From Gemmatimonadota bacterium (lineage in GTDB: Bacteria; Gemmatimonadota; Gemmatimonadetes; Longimicrobiales; Gaopeijiaceae): a stretch of DNA of 62,181 bases. Location: positions 1-62,181 of the forward strand of contig QJYK01000102.1 of NCBI GenBank assembly GCA_003248075.1, in the 5' to 3' direction. Below, in pieces: positions 1 to 10,071 of the stretch; position 1 is the stretch's first letter; each line of letters begins with the position of its first letter. The notes beneath the pieces are model-generated. The model ran no database searches. It had not been told where the DNA came from and saw only the letters and a program-made list of their open reading frames with translations. The position numbers and the translations under genes were made by a program.

Positions 1-1
1 G

Positions 2-628
2 GCATGGGGCATCGTGGGTGAGGGGCTCACTGAGGAGGACGCACGCGCGCTCGCCAAAGCACTCATCGAGGCAGGCGTTCCCTGCGCCGTCGGCGCACAA
101 TCCGCGCTCGCGACGCTTCCCGAGGTGGAGGAGGCATCGGCGTTCGACGAGCTGCCGCTCGATCCCGTCCTGATCGCCGCGGCCGCGCTCACCATCACCC
201 AGACGACCACCACCAAGCTGCGGGCGGGCCCGGGCACCGGCCACAACATCGCCAGCGCGGCGGTCATGATGGCCACGGGCCTCCCGATCAAGGTCGGCGG
301 AAGGAAGCGGGCGGTGGAAAAAGAAGTGAGGACCGACAGGCTCGTCTTCTATGCCGACCTGCTGTACACGTCTCCGGCGAGGCGCATCCGAATCGCCGCG
401 TCCGGCTTCGATTTTTCCTGCCTCGGCGCGCGGATGCTCTTCCAGGCTCAGGCCAACCTGAAGGTCCTGCTCGGAGATCTCGTCTCGGCTTCCCCCGAAG
501 CCGTGTTGAACCACGGAACGCGTGTGCTCCTGGAAGGAAGACCCATCCGCACGATGGGCTATGCGTCCCTGGGCGACCTCGAGCGCGAGGAGCGATGGCT
601 CCTGACCCTGCGGAGGAGCAGGCGCTAG
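2..628 (+). CDS. Unknown protein, 5' end outside the window
   Basis: The reading frame is open right back to the window edge (codons from base 2), so the gene is probably cut at its N-terminus; a GTG at 14 is the first possible start inside the window but has no convincing Shine-Dalgarno. About 208 residues are visible. The first part has an alternating helix/strand look (LTEEDARALAKALIEAG, then a hydrophobic turn), as in small regulatory alpha/beta folds, followed by a stretch rich in Thr and Gly around residues 60-80 and a basic C-terminus ending LRRSRR. There is no signal peptide, membrane segment or catalytic motif I recognise. It converges on the TPR protein that follows, 11 bases away. 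Function unknown. Confidence 0.6.
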   Translation, partial: AWGIVGEGLTEEDARALAKALIEAGVPCAVGAQSALATLPEVEEASAFDELPLDPVLIAAAALTITQTTTTKLRAGPGTGHNIASAAVMMATGLPIKVGGRKRAVEKEVRTDRLVFYADLLYTSPARRIRIAASGFDFSCLGARMLFQAQANLKVLLGDLVSASPEAVLNHGTRVLLEGRPIRTMGYASLGDLEREERWLLTLRRSRR

Positions 629-639
629 CTGGCCGCGTC

Positions 640-2958
640 TTAGCCGCCCACCCTCGCGAGTCCCGCCTCCGCGCGCGCCTTCCACTCGAAGCCGGGGTCG
701 GCGTCTACCCACGCGCCCAGCGACGACCGGTACAGCTCGGCGGCGCGCTCCCGATTCCCCATGCGCTCCAGGACCTCGGCGGCGCGGGTACGCGCGAAGG
801 GCATCCACGTCGGCTGGTCGTCCATCGAGAGGAAGAGGTCCACGGCTTCGGCGGGGGATCCCGCCTCGGCGAGCACCTCGGCGTGGTACCAGCGTGCGCT
901 GACCGCGAAGTGGTCAAGCCTACGCGCCTGACCGAAGGACCGGAGCGCGCTGTCGATGTCCCCAGTCTTCCAGTGCATGTACCCTTCGACCGTACGGGCG
1001 AGCCGTCGCCGGAGGAGCGCTTGCGAAGGCACCGTGAGCTCGGCCGCGAGGGAATCCGCCCACGCGATGATCTCGCGAGCCGCATCCAAGCGGCCCGCGT
1101 CGACCGCGTGGATCCCGACCTTCTCCCGGCAGGTCACCGAGGAGATCCCACCGCAGTTGTCGATCGCGTATTCGGCGTCGGGATCGAAGCCGGGGAGGGG
1201 GCCGATGAGGTCCTGGTGGTGACGCGCGAGGGACAGGCGGACCCCGTTGCCTCTCGGGATCTGAGCGAGGAGCGCCAGCGCCTGCGCTTGACGACCCGCC
1301 GCCATCGCGTAAGTGGACTGCAGGTCGATCACGATGAACTGCCCTCCTGCCGGGATCGTACCGATGAGGTCGGCCATGCGGGGCAGATACTTCGGCTCGA
1401 GCCGGATCGTCCGAAGCTGGCCAACGCCTCTTCGAAAATCTCCAAAAGCTTCCTGGAAGGCCGCCCTCGCCTGCTCCGGGTCCGCGTCGAGCAACGTGGA
1501 AAGGACTTCGAATGCGGCGGTCCTGGGGTCGTCGGGAAGCGACGTCCGCAGCTGGGTCGCCAGCTCGCGGCTGCGCAACGTGTCCCCGGCGCCCATCGCA
1601 TATTCCAGAGCGTGGAAGATGTAGGGCACGAATCCGGGAGCGAGCTCCAGGGCCTTCTCGAACGCTTCACGAGCGGGACGGTTGCCGCCGCCGGCGAGAC
1701 CGGGCTCGTGGTAGCGCACCTCTCCGAGCATGTACCAGGCCTCGGGATCGTCGGGATACTGGGTCACCGCCGCGAGCGCCGGCCGGATCGACTGGAGGGT
1801 GTCTCCGCCGACCTGCAGGCTCACGAGCGCGAGCGCGCGGTCCTTCGCGGACAGGTAGGGCAGCACGCGCTCGAGGCGACGGTCGGCGCTGTCGCGCCGT
1901 TCGCCCGGGCCTTGGTGGTATCCCAGTGCCTGCCGCGTCCGGAGCACCGGCAGCCCGAACGTCGTGTCGGCCTCCGCCGCGATCCGGTAGGCCTCCAGCG
2001 CCTCGTCGAAACGACCCGCCCGGTACTGCTCCTCCCCCTCGAGGAACGCGCGCGCTGCCTCCAGCGAGCTCGTCGTCAGCCGGGCCGGGAGCTGCCGGGC
2101 TGCGCCAGCGGCTCCCACCTCGCGGATGAGGTCGCGCAGGAGCGCGATCCCGAGGGCGTCCACCAAGGTGAGAAAGTCGCCTTGTGACCCCTCTACGGAC
2201 GCCTCCGCGACCTTGGAGGCGTCGGCCAGGTCGAAGACCTCGGCCGAAAGACGGACGTCGTCGCCGAGTGCCACCACGGCGCCGAGCACGCCATACCGGG
2301 CCCCCGTCGATCCGGCGACGGACAGCGCGGTGCGCTCGTCCGCGAGACCGTCTCCGACCCTCCGCCTCCATTGGGCCAGGACGGTACGGCTCGAAATCGT
2401 GTGAAAGCCGGCCAGGCCGTCCAGACCGGGCGTCAGGAGGTCGACGATTCCCTCCGCCCAGGGCTCGAGGTCGGGGTTGCCGACCGAGAAGGGCAGGATC
2501 GCGATATCCGTCGCGGCCTCGTCGGCTCCGACCTCGGCGGGGCCCAGTCCGCTTCCCCGACCTGTGAGGAGCACGTAGGCGCCGGCCACTCCGAGGAGCA
2601 GCGACAGAGAGACGAAGCCGCCCACGATCGCCCGACCCCACGTCAGGTGCGGGAGCCTCCCCGCCCTGAGGCTCGCGATCACGTCGGCCGGCGCAACCTG
2701 CCAGTCCGTCGGGATCTCGCCCGCCTCCTCGGCCGCCGTCGTCTCCGCCTTCGACTGCACCCACGCCGTGGCCAGCACGATCAAGAACCCGACGGCGAGC
2801 AGGATCAGCGTGACCGGGAAGACCCATTCCGGAAGGCTGAGCCGCTCCGTGAGCATGTCGACCACCTGGAGCACGACCCAGGAGGCACCGACGAAGATCA
2901 GAACGGCTTGGACGACGGAGCTTCGCTTCAGCCGTTCCAGCACGGGAGGGTGCGTCAT
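640..2958 (-). CDS. Membrane TolB-like/TPR protein without a kinase domain
   Basis: A 772-residue membrane protein. Three hydrophobic segments lie near residues 15-31, 46-66 and 110-131, followed by a TolB-like domain (begins DIAILPFSVGNPDLEPWAEG, about 151-290) and then helical TPR-type repeats to the C-terminus. The same order of membrane pair, linker, third segment, TolB-like domain and TPRs forms the C-terminal two thirds of the Ser/Thr kinase at 6859-10071, so this looks like a kinase-less paralogue acting as an extracytoplasmic sensor or scaffold (inference). I chose the ATG at 2958 (MTHPPVLERL) over an earlier in-frame start at 3015 because the homologous membrane region begins just after it. 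No enzymatic motif is visible. Confidence 0.85.
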   Translation of the reverse strand: MTHPPVLERLKRSSVVQAVLIFVGASWVVLQVVDMLTERLSLPEWVFPVTLILLAVGFLIVLATAWVQSKAETTAAEEAGEIPTDWQVAPADVIASLRAGRLPHLTWGRAIVGGFVSLSLLLGVAGAYVLLTGRGSGLGPAEVGADEAATDIAILPFSVGNPDLEPWAEGIVDLLTPGLDGLAGFHTISSRTVLAQWRRRVGDGLADERTALSVAGSTGARYGVLGAVVALGDDVRLSAEVFDLADASKVAEASVEGSQGDFLTLVDALGIALLRDLIREVGAAGAARQLPARLTTSSLEAARAFLEGEEQYRAGRFDEALEAYRIAAEADTTFGLPVLRTRQALGYHQGPGERRDSADRRLERVLPYLSAKDRALALVSLQVGGDTLQSIRPALAAVTQYPDDPEAWYMLGEVRYHEPGLAGGGNRPAREAFEKALELAPGFVPYIFHALEYAMGAGDTLRSRELATQLRTSLPDDPRTAAFEVLSTLLDADPEQARAAFQEAFGDFRRGVGQLRTIRLEPKYLPRMADLIGTIPAGGQFIVIDLQSTYAMAAGRQAQALALLAQIPRGNGVRLSLARHHQDLIGPLPGFDPDAEYAIDNCGGISSVTCREKVGIHAVDAGRLDAAREIIAWADSLAAELTVPSQALLRRRLARTVEGYMHWKTGDIDSALRSFGQARRLDHFAVSARWYHAEVLAEAGSPAEAVDLFLSMDDQPTWMPFARTRAAEVLERMGNRERAAELYRSSLGAWVDADPGFEWKARAEAGLARVGG

Positions 2959-3289
2959 GGGTGCGAAGATAGGCACGGCCCGGCCGTTCGCCACCAAATT
3001 GCGCGGCTCACGCACCCGCGATATGCGTTCGCAGCACCACGTCGGTCCGGTCGGCCGAGTCCGTTCTGTTGGCGGCCCTCACCCCGCTGGTCGCATCATC
3101 GCGGACTGCCGTCGTCCGGGCGTCCCTCCCCGCGGAGACACCGCGCGCCACCGCCCTCCACCGCTCGCCCCCCGGCCCCTCACGCGTGAACCAGCCCTAG
3201 CTCATCCTCCGGCGTGTGCCGAGACGCGGGTGGACCACCCGAGGGGTGGCCCCGCCCTGCGCGAATGGACGCTCGAAACGGGAGGGCCG
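2959..3289. other. Divergent intergenic region, no gene seen
   Basis: These 331 bases separate the divergent starts at 2958 and 3290. Frames run open through it but without gene-like composition or homology that I recognise. Promoters for both neighbours should lie here; I found no pair of boxes convincing enough to report. A good Shine-Dalgarno (GGAGGG at 3281-3286) serves the downstream hydrolase. Confidence 0.6.
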
Positions 3290-4834
3290 ATGAGAGCCGG
3301 GTGGAGGGGATGGAGGCGGTCAGCGCCCACGGTCGCGCTGGCCCTCTCGCTGATGGAGGCACCCGTCGTGGAGGCGCAGGCGACGGCCAGCGTCACGGAC
3401 TCGGTCGCGCTCAGGCAGGCGGCCGAGGCCCTCGTGGCTGCACTCTCGACCGGTGACGCGGACCGTATCCGCCGTTTCGTCGAGGAGCGGTTCTCGGCCG
3501 AGGCGCTTCGCCGCCAGGGCGGCGCCGACTTGATGACGGATTATCTGGGCTCGCTCTTCATCGAGCACGGCCCACTGGAGGTCCGTGCCTCCGCCATGAG
3601 GACGATGGGTCCCATGACCATGCCGATGCAGTGGGCCTATGGAGACCTCTCCGGGGCCTGGCTCGGTCTCACAATCGACCTCGGTAGCGACGGGATCCGT
3701 CGCTTCGGCGTGCAACGAGGTCCGACGCCGGGCATCCTCCCGGTGGACGCGCCCTCTGAACCGGCGGGAATCCCGGCGTACCTGGAGTCGTCGCTCAGGC
3801 GCGCCGCCGAGGCGAAGCTGTTCTCGGGGGTCGTGGTGGTGACGCGCGGCGGGGAGGCCCTCTTCCAGGGCGCCTACGGCATGGCGGACGAGGGGGCGGG
3901 GAGGGCCATGGCCCTCGGAACACGCATCCCGCTCGCCTCCGCGGCGAAGATGTTCACCGCGGTGGCCATCGGCCAGCTCGTCCAGGAGGGTGTCGTCTCC
4001 TTCGACGATCGGCTGAGCAAGTGGGTGCCAGAGTACCCCGCCCAGGTCGGAGACCAGGTCACCGTGCGGCATCTCCTCACGCACACGTCGGGGATCGAGA
4101 TGGACGACGATCCCGGCTTCCACGCGGCCCTCCGGAGCGCGCGCTCGATGGAGGACATCCTCGCCGCGCACCTGCGATACCTGCCCCGGATGAACGAGGG
4201 CCGGTTCCAGGACTTCCATCCACTCGATCACTACGACTACACCAACGAGGGGATCGACCTTCTGGGGCTCATCGTCGAGCGGGCGAGCGGAGTCCCTTGG
4301 CACGAATACCTGCATCGTCGCGTCTTCGAGCCCGCCGGGATGAGCGCCACCGCCTCCGACCTGCTCGAGTCCGTTCCGGACCTGGTGCACGGATACACCT
4401 TCCGGGTGGTGGTGGACGGCCGCGTCGTCCCCCGGCCCAGCTGGCGTCCGGCTCCGCCGATGGAGGAGCTGCGCTACCGTCCGGCCGGGTCCTCCGTAGC
4501 CACCGCGGGCGATGCGGCCCGTTTCATGGACGCCTTGTTCGCCGGAACGCTCCTCTCGCGGGAGCTGGTCGAGGAGATGACGAGCCGTCAGATCGCCATC
4601 ATTCCGCAGCTCGATCAGTGGTACGGACTGGGCTTCATGCGCTGGACGTCGGACGGGGTCGCGTCGGTGGGCCACATCGGAGGCGCCCCCGGCATGAGCA
4701 CGCTCATCGAGCACTACCCGGACCTGGGGTATACTGTGGTGGTGCTCAGCAATCACGACGGCGGCTACCTTGGCGCGAGCACGCGGATCCGGGAGGCCAT
4801 CGCCAAGGCGGAGGGAGCCACGGGAGCCCGCTGA
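3290..4834 (+). CDS. Exported serine hydrolase, beta-lactamase class C family
   Basis: A 514-residue secreted protein of the penicillin-binding-protein-like/class C beta-lactamase family (PF00144). It begins with a signal peptide (about residues 1-31, ending VVEAQA), has an N-terminal extra domain (about 35-155) and then the serine hydrolase fold. The catalytic motifs are visible: S217-A-A-K220 (SxxK), Y317-T-N319 (YxN) and H462-I-G-G in place of the KTG box, typical for esterase/peptidase members rather than true beta-lactamases. The ATG at 3290 is preceded by GGAGGG at 3281; the frame is open further upstream but without a better start. It lies 24 bases before the LytS-like kinase on the same strand, so it may be part of that signalling operon. 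Substrate unknown. Confidence 0.88.
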   Translation: MRAGWRGWRRSAPTVALALSLMEAPVVEAQATASVTDSVALRQAAEALVAALSTGDADRIRRFVEERFSAEALRRQGGADLMTDYLGSLFIEHGPLEVRASAMRTMGPMTMPMQWAYGDLSGAWLGLTIDLGSDGIRRFGVQRGPTPGILPVDAPSEPAGIPAYLESSLRRAAEAKLFSGVVVVTRGGEALFQGAYGMADEGAGRAMALGTRIPLASAAKMFTAVAIGQLVQEGVVSFDDRLSKWVPEYPAQVGDQVTVRHLLTHTSGIEMDDDPGFHAALRSARSMEDILAAHLRYLPRMNEGRFQDFHPLDHYDYTNEGIDLLGLIVERASGVPWHEYLHRRVFEPAGMSATASDLLESVPDLVHGYTFRVVVDGRVVPRPSWRPAPPMEELRYRPAGSSVATAGDAARFMDALFAGTLLSRELVEEMTSRQIAIIPQLDQWYGLGFMRWTSDGVASVGHIGGAPGMSTLIEHYPDLGYTVVVLSNHDGGYLGASTRIREAIAKAEGATGAR

Positions 4835-4858
4835 CCCCCACAGGATTCGAGAAGGGCG

Positions 4859-5977
4859 ATGTCCGGTCCAATCCCGGTGTCCGACGAGCCACGTGCCGCA
4901 CCGCCTCGATGGGGATGGGGTGTCGGCCTCGCGCTGGTGGGCGGCGCCCTGTGGACTCTGAGGCTCCAGTGGGCACAGCAGGGCGAGCGGACGCCGGCCC
5001 CCCTCGGAGCCCTCCTCCTTCTCGAGCTCCCCCCCTGGCTGGTGTGGATCGTGGCCGTGCCCGCCATGGTGGCCCTTCTGAATCGCGTCCCGTTCCGGCC
5101 GGGATCGAGGCTGAGGGCGGTCCTCGCGCACCTGGCGCTGGCGGGCGCCCTGACGATCAGCGCCTCGCTTCTCCGGCTCCCAGCCCTCACCAGGCTCGCC
5201 CCGGCCGGCGTCACCCCACTCCGTTTTCGCTTCATCACGGTGGAGCTGATCCCGTATGACCTTTCCATCGTCGCGCTCCTCTACGTCGGGCTCCTGGCGG
5301 CACTCTCGGCGGTGCAACTTCGCGACGAGGTCCAACAACGGGCTCGCGCGGCGGCCGAGCTCGAGGCCGAGCTCGCCAATGCCCAGCTCAGGGCACTCCG
5401 CACGCAGCTCGATCCGCACTTCATCTTCAACGCGCTGCAAAATATCTCGGTGATGGTCGACGAGAGTCCGTCGACGGCGCGACGCATGATCGCCCAGCTC
5501 GGAGATCTCCTGCGCACGACCCTGGGCGAGCACGACCACCTGGTGCCCCTGGGTACCGAGATCGATTTCGTGCGCCGGTACCTGGCGCTGGAGGGTGCAC
5601 GGTTCGAGGATCGGCTCCACGTCACCATCCACGTGGACCCGGGGGCGGCCGAGCGCCCCGTGCCTCCGTTCGTGCTCCAGCCGCTCGTGGAGAACGCGCT
5701 GCGCCACGGGCTCGGACCCCGCTCCACGCCGGGGAGCCTCGACATCCGCGCCGCCCTCGAGTCGGACGCCCTCGTCATCACCGTGAGCGACAACGGGCTC
5801 GGTGTGGGCGACGACGCTACGGAAGGGCTCGGTATTTCGGTGACGCGAGAGCGCCTTGCACGCCTCTTTCCGGGCCCGCCCTCCCCCGGATCACTTTCCC
5901 TGTGCTCCAGGGATCATGGAGGCACCGAAGCCAAAGTGTGGATTCCGCTTCCAGCCGACGGCGCTGCGACGCGATGA
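4859..5977 (+). CDS. LytS/YpdA-type sensor histidine kinase
   Basis: A 372-residue membrane histidine kinase of the His_kinase (PF06580) class. Four hydrophobic segments fill roughly residues 15-160 and there is no periplasmic sensor domain, as in short members of the family. A coiled linker rich in Arg, Ala and Glu leads to the phosphoacceptor box LDPHFIFNALQN (His187). The ATPase part shows an N-box (LVENALRHGLG), a G1 box (VSDNGLGVG) and a G2 box (GLGISVTRERL). Its stop overlaps the start of the LytTR response regulator by 4 bases (ATGA), which makes the two a cognate pair. GAAGGG at 4851 is the Shine-Dalgarno for the ATG at 4859. Confidence 0.93.
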   Translation: MSGPIPVSDEPRAAPPRWGWGVGLALVGGALWTLRLQWAQQGERTPAPLGALLLLELPPWLVWIVAVPAMVALLNRVPFRPGSRLRAVLAHLALAGALTISASLLRLPALTRLAPAGVTPLRFRFITVELIPYDLSIVALLYVGLLAALSAVQLRDEVQQRARAAAELEAELANAQLRALRTQLDPHFIFNALQNISVMVDESPSTARRMIAQLGDLLRTTLGEHDHLVPLGTEIDFVRRYLALEGARFEDRLHVTIHVDPGAAERPVPPFVLQPLVENALRHGLGPRSTPGSLDIRAALESDALVITVSDNGLGVGDDATEGLGISVTRERLARLFPGPPSPGSLSLCSRDHGGTEAKVWIPLPADGAATR

Positions 5978-6741
5978 GGGCGGTTCGTGTCCTGGTGGTC
6001 GACGACGAGCCCGTCGTCGTCCGCGGCGTGGCTCGCGCCCTGTCGGGGCGGCCCGGGATCGACGTCGTGGGCCGAGCGCACGACGGTGCGGAGGCCGTCG
6101 AGCGGATCCTCGAGCTCGCGCCCGACGTGGTCTTTCTCGACGTGCACATGCCCGAGCTGGATGGCTTCGGCGTGCTCCGCGCCCTGGAGCCCGAGGAGCG
6201 CCCCCTGGTCGTCTTCGTCACCGCCCACGACCAGCACGCCGTGGAGGCGTTCGAGGTCCATGCGGTGGACTACGTCCTCAAGCCCTTCGACGACGCACGC
6301 ATCGTCGCCGCGCTCGAGCGGACCCGCGAGCGGCTCGCGGAGGGCGCCAGCGGGGCCACCGGAACCGCCATCGACCGGGTCCTGGATGCGGTCGGCTCGC
6401 CGCGCCCCCTGCGTCGTTTCCTGGCACGCTCGGGCTCGCGCATCCACTTCGTGCCGTTGGACGAGGTGGAATGGATCGAAGCCGACGGGAACTACCTACG
6501 CCTGCACGGCCAGGAGGGAGGGAGGTTCCACCTGGTGCGGGAGACCCTGACGGCCGCCGAGGCACGGCTCGATCCCGCGACCTTCACCCGGGTGCACCGG
6601 TCGGTGATCGTACGACTGGACCGTGTGGTCGAGATCGAAGCGATGGGCACCGGAGATTGGCGGATCACGCTTCGGAGCGGCGCGACGGTGCCGCTGAGCC
6701 GACGGTACCGGGACGCGTTTCTGGAGCGGGCCGCGGAATAG
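5974..6741 (+). CDS. LytTR-family response regulator
   Basis: A 255-residue regulator with an N-terminal receiver domain and a C-terminal LytTR DNA-binding domain. The receiver has the acidic pair in VDDEP, the phosphoacceptor Asp56 in FLDVHMPELDG, the conserved Thr in VTAHD and Lys in LKPFDD. The LytTR part (from about residue 140) shows the hallmark VEWIEADGNYLRLH and FTRVHRSVIV segments. The start at 5974 gives MRAVRVLVVDDEP and a 4-base overlap with the histidine kinase stop; an upstream in-frame ATG (5902) would add a basic non-homologous tail. It is expected to be phosphorylated by the kinase at 4859-5977; its targets are not evident, though the flanking hydrolase and Ser/Thr kinase are candidates. 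Confidence 0.93.
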   Translation: MRAVRVLVVDDEPVVVRGVARALSGRPGIDVVGRAHDGAEAVERILELAPDVVFLDVHMPELDGFGVLRALEPEERPLVVFVTAHDQHAVEAFEVHAVDYVLKPFDDARIVAALERTRERLAEGASGATGTAIDRVLDAVGSPRPLRRFLARSGSRIHFVPLDEVEWIEADGNYLRLHGQEGGRFHLVRETLTAAEARLDPATFTRVHRSVIVRLDRVVEIEAMGTGDWRITLRSGATVPLSRRYRDAFLERAAE

Positions 6742-6858
6742 ACACGGACAGGAGTTCCACACGTCGGGCTGCCCGTCCGGCGGGGAAGTGGCCGCTTGCG
6801 GGAGACCCGGTCCCGTGCGACGATCCTGCCGCCCCGAACGCCCTCCTCCGAAGGACGA

Positions 6859-9800
6859 ATGACCGAGCCCCTGAAGACCCTCGCAACCGCACTGAGTGGC
6901 CGCTACGAGATCCTCGAGGAGCTCGGCGCGGGTGGCATGGCGACGGTGTACCTGGCGCGGGATGTTAGGCACGACCGCAACGTGGCCCTGAAGGTCCTGC
7001 GCCCCGACCTGGCCACCACGCTCGGTCCCGAGCGGTTCCTGAACGAGATCCGGATCGCGGCCAACCTGGCCCACCCTCACATCCTGCCGATGCACGACTC
7101 GGGGGAGGCCGGCGGATTCCTCTACTACGTGATGCCGTACATCCAGGGGGAATCGCTGCGGGAGAAGCTGCAGCGCGAGGGCGAGCTACCCATCCCGGAG
7201 GCCGTCCGAATCCTGAGGGACGTCGCGGACGCGCTCGCCGCTGCCCACGCCGCCGGGGTGGTGCACCGGGACATCAAACCGGACAACATCATGCTGTCGG
7301 GCAGGCATGCCCTCGTCATGGACTTCGGCGTGGCCAAGGCGGTCAGCGAAGCCGGTGGCAACCAGCAGGCCACCACGGTCGGCGTCGCGCTGGGGACGCC
7401 CCACTACATGGCACCCGAGCAGGCCGTGGCCGACCCGCACGTCGATCACCGAGCCGACATCTACGCGCTCGGTGCCATGGGCTACGAGCTGCTGACCGGT
7501 AGGCCTCCCTTCGCCGGCGGGACACCCCAGCAGGTGCTGACCGCGCACGTGACCCAGACCCCCGATCCGGTCACGCGCTGGCGCTCCAACGTCCCCCCGG
7601 CCCTGGAGCAGGTCATCGCCCGCTGCCTGGAGAAGAAGGCGGCGGACCGTTGGCAACGCGCCGAGGAGCTGGTCCCGGCCCTGGAGTCCCTCACCGCACC
7701 CAGTGGGGGCGTCACGCCCACCGGTACCCGGCCGATCGAGGCCGTGGGGTCGGTGGGTCTTCCCGCCTTGGTGCGCCGCGTGGGCTGGAGGCGATTGGGT
7801 CGTACTTTGGGCTTGTATCTGATCGCTGCCCTCGCGGTCCTGCAGACGGTGACCTTCGTGATGGGCCAGCTCGGTCTGCCCCGTTGGTTCCTGGACGCGG
7901 GGGTGATCCTCCTGCTCATGGGCATGCCGATCATCTTCGCCACGGCGTTGCTGAACGCCGCCGGGGTGTCCACCCAGGCCACGGCGCCCGTCGCCGTTCC
8001 CGCACCGCTGCGGCGAACCCGACGGTGGTTCACCTGGCCCCGCGCGATCCTGGGCGGGGTGCTGGCCTTCTCCGCGCTCGGCGCGGTGGGCGCCAGCGTG
8101 GTGTGGAAGCGGAACCAGGGACATTCCCTGGAGCCGGACATCGTGGCGGTGCTCCCATTCCGGGTCGTCGGCGCCGACATCGACCTCTGGAGGGAGGGGC
8201 TCGTCGACCTGCTCTCCACGGCCCTGGACGGCACGGGGCGTCTTCGGGCGTCGGATCCGCGTGCCGTGATGAACGCCTGGCACAGGACCTTCGGCGACGA
8301 CGCGCGTCTTCCCGAGCCCGACGTGGCGGTCGAGGTGGCGAGGGCGCTCCAGGCGGGGTTGATGATCCAGGGAAGCGCGGTCTCCACCGGGCCGGGGGAG
8401 GTCCGGGTGACCGCGGACATCTTCAACGTGAAATGGCTGCGCAAGGAAGGCTCGGTCGTCGCGGATGGGCCCGAGGGAGACATGGCCAGCCTGGTGGACA
8501 GGCTGAGCGTCGACCTCCTCAAGTCCATCTGGCGATCCGAGGAGGTTCCCGAGATCCGGGTCTCGTCGGTGACCACGAACTCGGTTCCAGCGTTGCGCGC
8601 GTACCTGGAGGGGGAGCAGCATTTCCGCCGGTCTGAGTTCGTGCAGGCCCGCGACGCCTTCACGCGCGCGGTGGAGATCGACTCGACCTTCGCCATCGCC
8701 GCGCATCGTCTCTCAATCGCCTACGGGTGGTCGGCCGGGGCCTACGCCCAGGAGCACCTCCGCTACGCGGCGATGGCGGCCCGGCATCTCTCCGGCCTTC
8801 CCGTCCGCGACAGCCTACTCATCCTCGGTCACAAGCTCGTCGACTTCGACGGGGACCTGGACGTCATCCCCATCTACCAGAGGCTGACCTCCTCGTACCC
8901 GGACGACTTCGAGGCGTGGGACGGAGAGGGCGAGGCCTATTGGCACCTGGGCGCGCAGGCTGGATTCGGCCCCCGTGACGTGGTGGAGGCGCTCGCCCGC
9001 GGATATGCCGTGGACTCCACCATGGCTCCGTCGCTCATCCACCTCGTGCAGTCCGCGAACGCCGTCGGCGACCCGGACCTGGTGCGAACCTGGACCGCTC
9101 GGTACCTCGCGATCGACTCCACCTCGGAGCCGGCGGAGGCGTTCCGCCTCGCCGCCGCGCTCCGCTTCGGATCCCCCTCCGATTCGTCCGCGGCGGCAGC
9201 CGCCCTCGATACCGCCAGCCAGCGGGTGCTGGGCGAGATGGGTGGATCCTTCGCGTTCTCCGGCGTGACCGGGCTCGGCTACTTCGAGGCCGTGTACGGC
9301 GCTGCCAGCGATACACGCTTCCCCGACCGGTTCCGGTCCAATGCCCACTACGGCCTGTCGGACCAATACCTCCGACACGGTCAGCTCGCCCGGTGGCACG
9401 AGCAGGCTCGTCGGGCGGCGACGCTCCGAGGCTCGCAGGGCGACCTGTACACCCTGGCGATGGCTCGTCTGGCCGAAGTCGCGCAGGACTCGGTCTCGAA
9501 CGCCGAGTTCGAGCGGCTGACCGCGGGAACCCGCTACCCCGAGGAGGCTCCCTATCTCGCCTTCCTCTACGCCAAGGACGGCCGCGCCGCCGATGCCCGG
9601 GGCGGCATCGAGTGGTTCGACCACCGGGCGGACAGCCTCCAGGCGACGGCCGACACCGCCGAGGCCGGGGCGCACCGGGGGCTCGCCCTCGCGGTGAGGG
9701 GACAGCTCGCCGCCGCCCAGGACAGCGTCGACGCAGCCATCGATCAGCTCCGGCGCGGCCTCTCGATGATGCCCGCCTGGGCGGACGGGCGCGACTACGC

Positions 9801-10071
9801 GCGATACCTGCTGGCCACCTTGCAGGAGAGTCGTGGCGGCGAGTCGGGGGCACTTCGGACCTACGAGTCCCTCTTCTGGACTCCCTCGCTCGAGGCCGTG
9901 GGCTACCTCGCGGGCGCCCAGCTCCAGGAACGCCGCGGGGAGACGGAAGGGGCGTTGGAGGACTATGAGCGCTTCCTCGCCCTGTGGGGGGATTCGGACC
10001 CCGAGCTCCAACCCCGCGTCCGGCTGGCCCGTGAGGCCGTGGAGCGGCTGAAGAGCGGTACCGAGCAGTAG
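6859..10071 (+). CDS. Ser/Thr protein kinase with membrane TolB-like and TPR sensor region
   Basis: A 1070-residue PrkC/PknB-type kinase. The kinase domain (about 16-285) has the glycine loop GAGGMATVY, catalytic Lys45, HRDIKPDN (Asp138), DFG at 155-157 and APEQ. Two membrane segments follow near 317-367 and a third near 395-415, then a TolB-like domain (AVLPFRVV onward) and a long array of TPR-like helices. By topology the kinase is cytoplasmic and the TolB/TPR part faces the other side after an odd number of membrane passes. ATG 6859 is preceded by AAGGA at 6851; a frame extension to 6796 has no Shine-Dalgarno. The gene follows the LytTR regulator by 117 bases. Its C-terminal half is paralogous to the protein at 640-2958. 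Confidence 0.93.
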   Translation: MTEPLKTLATALSGRYEILEELGAGGMATVYLARDVRHDRNVALKVLRPDLATTLGPERFLNEIRIAANLAHPHILPMHDSGEAGGFLYYVMPYIQGESLREKLQREGELPIPEAVRILRDVADALAAAHAAGVVHRDIKPDNIMLSGRHALVMDFGVAKAVSEAGGNQQATTVGVALGTPHYMAPEQAVADPHVDHRADIYALGAMGYELLTGRPPFAGGTPQQVLTAHVTQTPDPVTRWRSNVPPALEQVIARCLEKKAADRWQRAEELVPALESLTAPSGGVTPTGTRPIEAVGSVGLPALVRRVGWRRLGRTLGLYLIAALAVLQTVTFVMGQLGLPRWFLDAGVILLLMGMPIIFATALLNAAGVSTQATAPVAVPAPLRRTRRWFTWPRAILGGVLAFSALGAVGASVVWKRNQGHSLEPDIVAVLPFRVVGADIDLWREGLVDLLSTALDGTGRLRASDPRAVMNAWHRTFGDDARLPEPDVAVEVARALQAGLMIQGSAVSTGPGEVRVTADIFNVKWLRKEGSVVADGPEGDMASLVDRLSVDLLKSIWRSEEVPEIRVSSVTTNSVPALRAYLEGEQHFRRSEFVQARDAFTRAVEIDSTFAIAAHRLSIAYGWSAGAYAQEHLRYAAMAARHLSGLPVRDSLLILGHKLVDFDGDLDVIPIYQRLTSSYPDDFEAWDGEGEAYWHLGAQAGFGPRDVVEALARGYAVDSTMAPSLIHLVQSANAVGDPDLVRTWTARYLAIDSTSEPAEAFRLAAALRFGSPSDSSAAAAALDTASQRVLGEMGGSFAFSGVTGLGYFEAVYGAASDTRFPDRFRSNAHYGLSDQYLRHGQLARWHEQARRAATLRGSQGDLYTLAMARLAEVAQDSVSNAEFERLTAGTRYPEEAPYLAFLYAKDGRAADARGGIEWFDHRADSLQATADTAEAGAHRGLALAVRGQLAAAQDSVDAAIDQLRRGLSMMPAWADGRDYARYLLATLQESRGGESGALRTYESLFWTPSLEAVGYLAGAQLQERRGETEGALEDYERFLALWGDSDPELQPRVRLAREAVERLKSGTEQ

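Noticed and set aside
3320-5707. 795-codon minus-strand open frame opposite the serine hydrolase and histidine kinase
   Set aside because: Low-complexity His/Arg/Gly composition, no ribosome site, and full overlap with genes carrying clear catalytic motifs.
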